Source: Phytoseiulus persimilis (Eukaryota > Arthropoda > Arachnida > Mesostigmata > Phytoseiidae). From it: 64,000 nucleotides of DNA. A program made the position numbers and the translations under genes. The notes under the pieces are model-generated. The model was given only the letters and a program-made list of their open reading frames with translations. It made no database searches and was not told the DNA's origin. The stretch covers positions 2,108,001-2,172,000 of the forward strand of contig CM075102.1 in assembly GCA_037576195.1 (NCBI GenBank), given 5' to 3'. The first letter of the stretch is position 1. The number at the start of each line of letters is the position of its first letter. Below are positions 23,054 through 35,000 of the stretch, in pieces.

Positions 23054-26000
23054 CTGTCGTGAACGAGATCAGAGTTAGTCCCTTGCTGGTGAACTTTCGC
23101 TACTTCAATTAACCTTGTGATTTCTTGGGTCTCTGCGCTGTCTTGCTCTGCCTAAACCTGATACTCTGTTGCTGGGTATAATCAATCAATCAACGGCTCA
23201 CTCGACCAGACATCAAGGCAATCATTCGTAGGATCCATCCATGAACCAGAAGCATTCGTGAATCGATGGATCGATCTAGCCACATTCACTTCGAAGCCTC
23301 AAAACCTTACTAAATAACTAAGCGCCCGGCTAATGTTGCTTCGTCTAGCAGCTGAAAGCCCTACCCCGCAAAAAAAAACTACCAAAATCTCAAAAAATGC
23401 AAACCGAAAAAATCGAAACAACAACCAAGACGCAGGTGGGACGAAAGTGGGTGGAGCAGGTCGAAGAGTCGTTGCTGATGAAGGGAGCGGGCCAGCAGAA
23501 CTCACCAAGGCGAAGTCCACGAACAGAAATCGTAACGGAGGCGAAACGGAACAGAAAATATCTGACAGAGAACAACGTGTGGATCGGGAAGAGGGGACTC
23601 GGGTCTTTCGGGTGAGTTCTAGAGCTCGACCGTTGATCTGAGTTCTGATTGTTGATTCTTCTCTCGTATAGTCGGATTCATTCCGCTCCAGAGACCAGCA
23701 GATCGCCTTTGGTGGAACAACTTCGCGGGCCAGCTGGCTGCGCTCTCTAAAAAATCGGACGCCGACGACTCAGACTCGTCAGACAATGTTGAACCTTTCG
23801 CACGAGTCACGCATCCCAGGTAGGAACGGAAGTTCGAAACCGCGAATCATCACGAACCGAGATTAACTGGCCATTTGGCCATTCTCGAGTGTTTTGACGG
23901 AGCTGGCCATGGGATCGTTTTCAAAGTATCCGGGAAGACCTCGCCTCGAGGTCAGAACCGCACGAAAGTCTCAAGAAGTCGACTCATATCCATCATCGGA
24001 TGAATTAGCGAATCTATGACTTCGCGAGTCGATAGTTCCGAGTTCTGATGCAATGGAAAGCCACGAATTGGAATACAGGACAAAGGGGTCACAAGAAATG
24101 GTCCTGGATCATCAAGTCGAAGCCCAGGTTTCGCAACCATGGAGTGGAGCTCAGTGACTCATACAACCGGAGATTCTGAACTGAACGAGAGTGGTGCGTG
24201 CGTTCAACACGGCTTAGGTTCCAGCAACACTGAATGCTGCATGGAACATGCAGGTATCTCCACAAAAAACAGTGGTCCCGAGACCCTTGAACTTTTGAAT
24301 GACGCAGTGGGCTTGAGCCAACTGGACGGTGTTTCCTGCAGAACGTCCGCGAGGTCAGCGTCGCGAGAACAGTGACGACGGCAAACAGAAAATCGAGAGG
24401 GCTAGATCGAGTGATTTGTCGCAAAATCAAGAGAGACCATTCAGCCGATGAACGCGGTCAGTAGTTCCGCCCTATGAGTCCCGAACGTCAGATATTTTGA
24501 AGATCGGATGCCCGCTGCTGAGAGAGGGGAAGGGACTGTCAACGCGGTATGATAGTGGACGGAGGGACGGATCGAATGAGGCTTATTCGACGGAAACCGA
24601 CGAAGGAAAGGATCGATTGGTACACAGGAGGTCACAACGACGCGATCCCTGTCACGCGCCGCTCGCGAACCCTTGGGAAGACCACAGGAACGTTATAACG
24701 TTTCCGCGCGGTTCCAAAACGAGTTTCGACATCGACGTCTTCAAACTGTGTTCCATGTTGGGCTCCGTGTGTGCTATGTGCCTCGCTGGAAATCCCCCTT
24801 CAGATGAGCCGGTTGGGACATGGGATGGATGTGTTAAACGAGGAGAGCACACATAGGTCAGTCGGAACGGCACACATCGAAACAACAACCTGAACGTGAA
24901 GTTTGGCAACATTTATTGATCAGGTCATCGGCGACGAACAACAACAACTATGACTTGCGTATATACCTGCGCGAAACGAGCCGATGGCAAACTTGCTGAC
25001 CTCGAATAGAATGCGGTAAAGGAAACGAGACTAGATTGAGTGTAAGGTTGGAAAGTGGTGATAATGCTATTCAGGAACTACCTAGAGTTACACTCTCAAA
25101 CCATATGATACAGGTCTCTCGGATAATTTCTTTGGCTTGGATTTCGCCGCCGCTGTCGCGAGTCGAGGTCCCAACTTTTGTCAATTCCCTTCGGGTGAAT
25201 CCCTAAAGTCGTATCGCCGAGGAAGTGACGGAATCGGCGTCAGCGAAGGGAATTGACTCCTGGCGTCAGAACGATGACTGTGATTTCCCTATAGATCCAA
25301 GCGAGCCTCTGGAACCTTGGTCTCCTGGGCAGATTGCTGGATTGGAGCCCTTCGAGAAAAAGAACGTTTCAACGTTTGCCGGGAAGTTTGGCACTTTCTT
25401 CAGAGAAACTGCTTCACAATCGGCGGTGGCGGAACTAGCCAGTGGATTCGACGTGTTGAAACAAGTCGAATGAGGAGCACACGAAGTTAGCATAATCACA
25501 CATTTGAGTGAGTACAAAACTTCACGTATAGACGATAGTCCGCTCGAGTGTCGCTTCGCTGAGTGGTTTCCTCGTCAAACCTGCCATCTTTGGACAGACG
25601 AAGACTGACGGTGTCGATGAACCGGCTCGGCATCGACTCGAACAGTGCAAAGCTATGCTTTAAACACGTCAGATTTGTAATCATATCAGACAGGCAAGGG
25701 TAAGACGCAGCAACGCGTAACCAACTCCTCGTCCGGTCGCCGTCGACCGCAAGAACAAACGAACCTTCTGACACCAAACAAACGGACGCAAGGAAAATCA
25801 CGCATACATCAAGAACGCGCATTCACAGATCTCCACATCGCGGACGAGCGCCTGCTTCCTTTGCACTCGAACAGCTTCTCGAGAATCAGTCTTCAGGAGC
25901 CAAATCCAGGCAACACTCGGGTTATGGAATGTTTTTTTTTTCTTTGAACACGCTGTCTCTGAGTCACATTAGGACATAGAGTGATCGGACCGGGAGTTGC

Positions 26001-29000
26001 GGAAGGAACTTAGAAAAGCAGGAGTCGCTCGTAGCTGCCGTGATCCCCGATTCGGAAGAGTGCCTCGACAGGTGGCGCTATGCTTCTCGGAGTGGTAGTG
26101 TGTTTCTGGTGATGGGGTATCTTACTGACTGAGTGTGTTGGGGCTGTGGTTGTCGTGGGACTCGTGTCGCTTGGTTGGGTGACGTGAGTTTTGGAATTGT
26201 GGGCGTTCACAAACACGCACGCACTCGCACTCTTACGCATTTCCAGGATTCACGGAGGAACAGGTGGAACGGGTGAAACAACACTGAGAGGAGAAGAGTT
26301 TTAGGCACGAGCCGGCTGGTTTTGCTCCGCTGACAGATTCAGACTATTTCACGTCGGACTGCCACCTATAGGTTAACCTATAACCTTCTCCTTTCAGGAA
26401 GGTCTCCGTCCCTGAACTCGAAGTTCTTGCTCGACTTCAGCGGGTCGGAACGACAGCTGCCCGGTTCAACAGATCATGCACGCACGACACCGATTCACCT
26501 ATCAACATTAAGTCCTTGGAATATCAACGAGAGGAACGGCATCGTACCACAGCCACGACAGGAGGAGCCGGGGGCAGGGGAGATAAGGGATAAAGCGCCA
26601 GCAGAGAAGAAGGAACGCTTGCAGATGTTGACGAGATCAACTCACAGAACGGGTTTTTGGAAGAAGTAGGAACGAACGGACGGAAGCGGAGGAGGAAGAA
26701 GAAGATTACTCAGGGCAAAACGAAGGAAGAAGAATGCTCGTCATCGTCGTCGCAGCGTAAGAAGTAGTAGTGGTAGTAGTAGTAGAAGTAGGAGTACAGT
26801 AGTGGCAGCGGCAGCAGTAGATGAAGATGTCGTAGAAGTTGTTGTTGCGGTTGCTGTTGCGGTTAGATTCGGATAGGGTCTGATGCCGAGCCTTCTATGT
26901 GTGCCTTCGCGAGGGCATGCGAAAGTGAGAACAAATCATCATCAATCAATCAGTCAGTCAATCAGTCCGACGGTCACTCCAACCATCAATCAAATCGATC
27001 AAGAGGTCACAACGACGACAACAACAACAACGAAAACGCAAGAGCAATGATAATATGGACAACGACCTTCCTATCGCTGGTGATAATATTATCTACGCTG
27101 AACGACATCAATCGAGACAACCATATCAGCTGCCTCGTTCAGAGAGACCATCAATATGAGGAACTGGTTGAGCAATCGACGTCACAGGTTGCCTTGAGAG
27201 ACAAGAGCAACCTTCCGATTCGGGTATCGTTGCCTGCGATCATTCTCCGACGAAGCGACGATCAAATGTTAGCGCTGTGCCATCCCCAGGAGCAGTGCAA
27301 ACATCTCAATCAGTCAATTATCAATCATTTACTCTACTAATCGCTCGAACCATTGTTCGTCAGATCATTTATATCAACCAAAGCTCCCTCCTCGCCCTAG
27401 ACTCTGATTTCGATGAGACTCCGTCAAGGCGAGCAGCAAGATCGATTGAGGAGGCTCAATTGAGTCCCTTGGAAATCGGAGACCATGTCATTTCCTGTTT
27501 TTTTTTTTCTTTCGAAGAAGGGCTCTCTGTTTTCGGCTGAACCTCTCAGCCAGCCCTCAGGAGTGTCCCGGATTCACCTTTCGGTATTGCTTCAGTAACA
27601 CTCCCTATCGCCTCGCAAATCCCATTGCGGTTCGAAGAAGGGCTAACCTCTTCTGTTCGACGGTCGAGGCAACCACAGAAAAACTACTGCCGCGAATTAG
27701 CTTCTGATCGAGAACTCGGAGGGCAAGCGTGAGGACCCCTCTGAGCTCGGTTCGCTCACCGACGCCGCAGTGGCAACAAGTCGTATGACAATCATGATCT
27801 GGATGGCCCTCGACGCCCCAGAGATCATGAGGGGGAGATATGTTTCGGGAGTGGGGAGCCGCTACCGTCAACAGGGAACGGACGGAGAACAGATGGAATC
27901 CCCAAACTTTGAAGGGGAACGCTGCAAATCTGCTTGGACCGTTGGCGCCATCGTTCGTCTCGGGCTTCACTCCTCATCATCATCATCAGCATGACGATCC
28001 GACCGTTCCAGCCCCACAAGGGCTGCGATCGAGCTTAAGGTACCGATCCCAGGGCAGAACTGGGAATCGATTCGATCAGAGTTCGCAACTATCCATGGAG
28101 CTCATCGCCACTAATCAGGATAGTCCTTTCCCTCCCCTCCTGGAGTCAGTCATCAATTCATCAATCGGGCTATCGCGACTAGCATCATCATCATCATCGG
28201 AACGCGTCGTCTTGTGGTTTTTTAGAGAAGCGACAGCTTCAGGCGGTCGCGGAAGTCAACTAAACCCTAGTGGAAATCCTCGAGGAGTTCGAAATTCGGT
28301 CTATGTCGTTGTCATTGTCGTGGAACCGGCACCAACAATCGAGCTGGTTGTTATTGGCAATACAGTAGTAGTGGTAGTGGTACTTAAAGTCAAAGTCGAT
28401 TGATTGTGCTCGTCGACACAATGCAGAGTTAAAGATAAGACGGAAACATTCCCGAATCGTGGGAGGACAGGGACTAGACAGTGAGTGGGGTAGACAAACT
28501 GGAAGCTAAAAGGTTTCCGATCATCATCGCCATCATCGCCAGCACTACGATGATCATCATCATCACCGTCATCATCAACATGATTTTAATGAACGAATTA
28601 ATCAAACGAAAACAAAATCAGCTCGGTGGACCCTGGCTCGCAAACGAAAACCCAGCGATCTGGTTCTGACGACGACAACGACTACCAAGAAGCGTCATCG
28701 CCAACAGACTCCACCAAAAGCGCCACCGAGGAGGGGACGAAACACGTCATGGAAAAAATTGACGAAAAATGTTTAGCATTTTTTGCGGGCACTTTCACTG
28801 ATCGGTTTAGGTACTCTCCTTTTCTTTTCTCTCGTGTGCAGCGAAACTAAACTAGATGTGCAGAGGGACATCGAATGAAGTAGGGATCATGGTCATTATC
28901 TTCGCGGAGTGAAGTTCCGAGATTTGGTTTGATTGATTAGTTCGGTAGATACGTAAATTATATTCACACGGATCGGTGGCTAGATAAACACTGCATGGGT

Positions 29001-32000
29001 GGATGAGTGAACGACGTGGTCACGAGTCAAACCACTGCGCGTACCGGCCGGCCGAGCATTCAATGACCAACGAGCTCTCGATTCAGTCAATCAATTAATT
29101 AGTGACGATGCCGAATCGGTCAATCAATCAATTCTTCAGATAGTCAGTCGATGGACGTACATCCATTCATCGATTTATGGCTTGATCGACACAACATCAC
29201 CGGGTGTACAGAAAAGTGAGACAGATGCACACACCACGGGCACGGCCGGTACCAGGGGGCTATCTGCACGCGCTTTCGTAAGTTCGTTTTGAGGGGAAGG
29301 TAAAGGTCTCGGTAGCGAGTTCACATACCTGAGTTTGGAGACGGGTAAGTCCTCGAATCCAAAGGATCTGTCCAGTCCGCTTGACATCCTGAGAAAGGGA
29401 TCCGGAAGAACCATCTTCCACGAGGGACGAATGGGCGTGTTCTTCCACCGGGCCTGAGCCCCATGTGAAAGTCTATAAAGAATCATACGTTAGTCATTTC
29501 GAAGGCTGGCAGCTGCTGGCGAGTCTATCCGAATCGGCAAAGCCGTAATAGTAGCAACTGAGAACCTATAAGATCCACTAAGAAAATGACAGACTTTCCA
29601 GATCATTCCTTAACCCGGAGACAAGGCCTTAAAGGGTTAAATCGCTAGAACTCAAATGAGGACGTGTTCGATGGACGACACGCTGCTTCTGCTGCTGCAG
29701 ACGGCACTGATCAAGATAACAACAACAAGCTTGCTCATTGCAGAGTTTAGTGTAACAGAGAGATCTTACAGCCGCGACTAGAAACTCGAACAAGTTTAGA
29801 TGTTTAGATTCCGGCGCAAACTCTTCGCGTATCGAATATTAGCGAGCAGATAGACAGGGGCAGAGAAGTGGGCGGTGGAACCGGTGGTGACAGTTATGCT
29901 GGTGATGGTGACTGAGGTGCTAATTCGATCACTAAGTTGGACAACATCTTTCTTCTGCTTGCTACTACGCCGCGATGAGGAATCGGATTGAGACAGCTAC
30001 AAGAATGATTCAAAAAGCCGCTAGTCTATCGGGTCAAGGCGACCTTGAAGATCAAATCAACACGAGACGGACGAACAATGACCACAATGCGTGGTTCCAT
30101 GTCGTCGGGGTAAAATGAGCAGTGAACCGAAAACAACGAACGAAACGACCTCAGACAAGGAAAATAAAAAACCCAACACAACGAATCTTATAGATTCTCC
30201 GTTGGTTTGCCGTCGTCAATTTGAATCATGAGAACAACCTATGGTAATGACTAGGATCAACCGTTGCTGCTGTTGCTTGCACTTCTGACGACCACGGAAG
30301 AGGGGTTCCGACTCGGTCTGTCGTAGTTTCTATGATATACGCGCTCGCTCCGTTTCTCGCTCGTTTCCTCACACAATGTCGGTGGACGGAGCTAGTGTGT
30401 CAACTTCCCGAGCATCGTCGTCAAATCATCCGATAGGAAAACATGAGGGCAGGTGGGGGTGGGGCTGCGAGTGACGATAAGAGCGTTCTCGCGGTCGTGC
30501 GAGTTTTCATTCAAGAGGCTCTTGCAACATAGAGGTTTATCGGCAAGTGCAAATTTCCTCAGGTGATCAATCCCTCTCGAAGAACGGAGCGAGAACAGAA
30601 ACGAAGCCCCGATGACGTTATACACCGGCAGAAGGCGATCACGAAGAAGAATCGTGGTTTCGCGAACGGAGAAATGAAATTCGGAACTGAATGGAGTCGA
30701 CAGACCTGAACGAGGGAACCTACTCGTTCGGTGACACTGGCTTCGACAGGGGAAACGGAATATTCAGCGGAGAATGAAGTTGATGCGGTGATGAACAAAT
30801 GGAAGAATGACTGAACGGTTTTCTCGTCGCCACCTGCACATTCCCATCGGCACCCAAAGCATTCGTTCATTCATTAATCATACACACGATCGGTGGTGTT
30901 TATGTGTGACATGTTTCCGATCATTGACGAGCTAATCGATCGTTCGATCTATCTATCGACAGCCATCAATAAAGCAATCAATCAATCGGCCAGTCAAGCG
31001 CTCGATCAATCAATGGTTTCATCGAATGATTCCGACCGAGTCGAAACACGCCAGCCTCGATCGACAAAGTGACGAGGCGATGAATCGAACCGGAATGCTT
31101 GCTGCTCTGGCGTTATCTCAGCAGGCCCAGGGCCCGGAAACCAGTCAGGGATCGGCCGATCAATTAGCCAGTCAATGAGCTAATCATTCATTCAATCGTT
31201 CAAATAGCCAGCGGCAGCGCTAGTAACTCAGCGTTATCATCATCATCATCAGAATAGTAACTCCAACCACAAGAAGATGTAGATAAGGATAGAATAATAA
31301 GAGCAACTGTCCGAATCAGCCTCTACATCTCAGATCTAATCTCACTCAGTCAGTCAGCCTCTCAGTCGCTTGGCCGGCTGCACGATTCGACTTCCTACCT
31401 CAAGAGGGAGATCTAAAGGCAGCAATGATTGCCCATTGGTCAATCAATCAACCAATCATTGATCAATCAGCCAGTGTAATGCACGAAATCGTGGCACGAT
31501 TCACAATCTCATAAACTGACCACGCTCGGAAATCCTCGGCCGGGCGGCCCGCCGGCTGGCGGTTGCTGTGGTCTCGAGTAAAATTCGGGCCGCTTCTTGT
31601 GCTGCTGAAGGTTGGTCGTTGAGTGCCGATCAACGAAGACGTCCCTACTGCTTGCTGCCTCCTCCGCCTACAGCTGGTCCTGCTCGGCCGCAGCAGGTCA
31701 AAGAACCGCGAGACAGGCCTCGACGGGCATGGGTCAGTGCTTGCGTGAATGTACGGGAACAGGATGGAACAACGTCCAGGTTTCGGGTCGGCCGCGCCGT
31801 TAAATCGCCAACGCCACACTCTCGCGCGAGCGTGTGGTATTGTGTGTTTGTGTGTGTGTGTGTGTGTGTGAGTGTTGAATCAGGCGGAATGTTGAGCGGC
31901 GTCCCGCGAATGCAAACGTGTAGGATTACGAATAGGACGACATCTTGTTCTTCCCGACAGAGGATGGGCTCGCCACGGCAAGCCCCATAAACCTCACTTT

Positions 32001-35000
32001 GTCACGGTTTGCTCGGCGGCGGCGTAAAGCGACGTACGATATCACTGATTGTTGCTGATACTGAACACTGTTTCGAACCACCCACACAGCGGTGGGGGCG
32101 AACATCTGATTTCACTTGTCAACTGATTCACTATAGTCGACGTGGTCTGTCAGAGGTTGTTCTAAACGATCTCCTATTATTCTGCCTCGAAGGCTCGCGG
32201 AGTCTGCCGGGTTCCGCAAAAGATACATTACAAAAAACGAGACCCTAAATGCCCTTCGGAAAAACTGTGCGAGTTACTCATTAAGCGAAAATGAACCCGT
32301 CGTCAAGGAGTATGTGGGAGCGACCGAATACTCGTATTGGAACTCTGATCGACTGTGATTTTGTATAGTTGGCTTATACAACGGTTGCCTCAGGAGTCTG
32401 CAAAAGAAGGTCGTCTTCGCATTGACTGCTCTTCTCTCGTCTCGCTGTCGCAGATATTGACCAAAGACCGATTTCCACTGCTGCTGTTGTCACTACTCGC
32501 TGCCTTGTTCCCCGAAAGAGGGTTAATCGCTACAACGGTGATCGCATCCGATTGCCAGACTTCAATCACTACCGAGTGTCAGTGTGTAGCCTACCCTACG
32601 CCCAACGGGAGGTGTATGCGCGGAAACTGTTCGTGAGAGACCGCGTAGCAGCAGCACACTGATCGCATTCACTCATGTCTGACACAGGTTTCTACGTTCC
32701 GCGTACGGTGCGTTGAGAGTTGTACTCGACGGTTGACCCAGCTACAGCACGCCCACACGCACGCACTCACTCATGAAACCTGGTTCCGGTCGCGGATCAT
32801 CCGAAAGCTATGAATTACCCTACCAATAAGCCGAGTACGGCTCGTACGGGCACGCCGGCCTGGGTACTCACCTTGGGAATTCGTTTCGTTGGGATACAGG
32901 TGATAAATTGCCCCCATACGAGAGTGCCACATCCGAAGAAGATGCACCACAGCCATTGACTGAGAGAGAGTTCTTTCGTTTGGAAGAACACGCTTCCGTA
33001 TTGAACAATGCCGAACTGGGCGATCGCCGTGATTATCAGTATACTGTAGAAGATCGGGTTGGTGAACAAGCCCTCGAAGATGTTCCGTTCTCCGTGAATC
33101 TTGCGGGCGTTGATCTCGTTGAAGAGCGTCATCATGACGAACGTGTTGAAGATCATGGTGAAGTGCTCTGAAACACGAGTGCCCATCCCGTTCTCGAAGC
33201 CGAAGATATTGGGTCCGAAGAACAGGAGCATGAAGATCACGAACAGCTGGTAGATCGCGTGGCCGAGGATGTTTTTCATCATCGTTCTGGAGATGAGGGG
33301 CTTGGTTCGACCGTAGGGCTTCCGCAAAAGTAACGATGGCGTCGGCAGCTCCGTGGCGAGCGCCAGTGAGGCCAGGGTGTCCATTATGAGGTTGACCCAG
33401 AGCATCTGAACGGCTTTCAGAGGACTGTCTTCGATGGCGCATGCGCCCGTGAACGCCACGATGACGGCGACCGTGTTGACGGTCAGTTGGAATTGCAAGA
33501 ACTTGGCAATTGAATCGTAGACGTTCCGGCCCCACATGACCGCTTTGACGATCGACGTGAAGTTATCGTCGGTGAGGATGATATCCGACGCTTCTTTGGC
33601 GACGTCGGTGCCGGCGATGCCCATCGCGAAACCCACGTCGGCTTTCTTCAGAGCGGGCCCGTCGTTGGTCCCGTCTCCTGTGACTGCGACCACTTCTCGA
33701 TTGTCGCTGATCTTGCTGTCGATGATGCCCTTGACAAGGTTGTATTTGTCGGTCGGAGACGATCGCGCCAGAACGCGCAGTCGAGGCCACACTTTGTCTA
33801 TGAGGTGTTGTTGGATTTCGCCGGCGGCGTCTCGAATTCGCCGATTGAACTCTTTGCCTTCGAGCACGAGATAGTCGTCCGTCGGTTTGATGATACCGCA
33901 TTTCAGGGCGATCGAGCGGGCAGTGTTGACGTTATCTCCGGTCACCATACGGACAGTGATTCCTGCGCGTTGACATTTCCGAATAGCCTCCGGCACCTGT
34001 GGGTAGAGAGAACGAGAGACAGTTACACAAGGTGGATCGCGAATCGGGCCGAAGAATGAGTCTGGAGGACAAGGTGCCATAACTACCCTAAAATCCCACA
34101 GATAACGAACTCTTTTTTTGAATCCCCTCTAAAACCGCTCGGCAGACAGCGATATCATCTGAGGCGGTTTTCTGAGCGAGGAAAAAGAGAAAAAAGTTTT
34201 GTTGTCCGCGGCATTTCGGGGTAGGCAACAACGGAATCGGAACTTACTTCAGGGCGGACTGGGTCTTCTATACCGAATATGGCGATGGCAGTGAGTCCGG
34301 TAACAATGTTCTCCTCATCCTCCCAGTTCGGCTCTTCGGTGTAAGGAATTTGAAAGTTGTCGGTGCGTTCTACGCTCTCAGGGATGTAATCCTTGTAGCC
34401 GAGACCGATGGTTCGCAGACCGTTACTGGCCATCGGCTCGATGACATCGTGAACGAGTCGTTCGAAATCTTCGGGACTGAATTTCATTAGCTTGGCGTTG
34501 CTCCCAAGTATGGAGGTGCACTTCTTCAGGACGATTTCCGAAGCACCCTTTGTGTACACTCGGTATCCGCCGTTGGGCAACCTGACAACGGTACTCATGG
34601 ATTTGCGGACCGAGTTGAACGTGTACACTTTGTACAGCTGCTCCTCGGGTAGTTCGTCGCGCACCTTCTGGTAGTCTTTACCGATATCGTTAACGTAACC
34701 TAGGAGGGCACATTCTGTTTTGTTCCCGACTTGCTTGGGCTGCTCTCCGGGCTGCTCCGGCGGAAGGATACGTGTTGTATACGCGCTGTTTACTGAAATA
34801 CCGTTGACGATCTTATCAGCGGCTGCTGGTGGGAGGTCAGAGTACTTCGGAGTGGATTTGTGGTGTACGCCCGCGACGAAACTCTGTACGCAGGTCATAC
34901 GATTTGTGGTGAGTGTTCCGGTCTTGTCGGAACAAATGGCGGTCGCGTTCCCCATCGTCTCGCAGGCGTCCAAATGACGGACCAGATTGTTGTCTTTCAT

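Larger units (their letters stand above)
23054..29328 (-). other. PMCA intron 8 (6.3 kb)
   Basis: Contains (GTA)n near 26760-26800, AATC/CAGT tetranucleotide clusters from 26938, CAT repeats near 27975 and 28185, a hairpin at 25180-25257 and a candidate nested ORF at 25496-25822. Long plus-strand frames at 26.9-28.4 kb are repeat-driven. Confidence 0.6.
29473..32871 (-). other. PMCA intron 7 (3.4 kb)
   Basis: Rich in AATC, CAGT and CAT repeats, with a TG repeat at 31841-31870 and a candidate antisense exon at 32454-32636. Nothing else recognised. Confidence 0.6.

Noticed and set aside
27840..28403. 187-codon plus-strand ORF in PMCA intron 8
   Set aside because: Much of it is translated repeat (His, Ser and Val runs). 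No splice context and no family.
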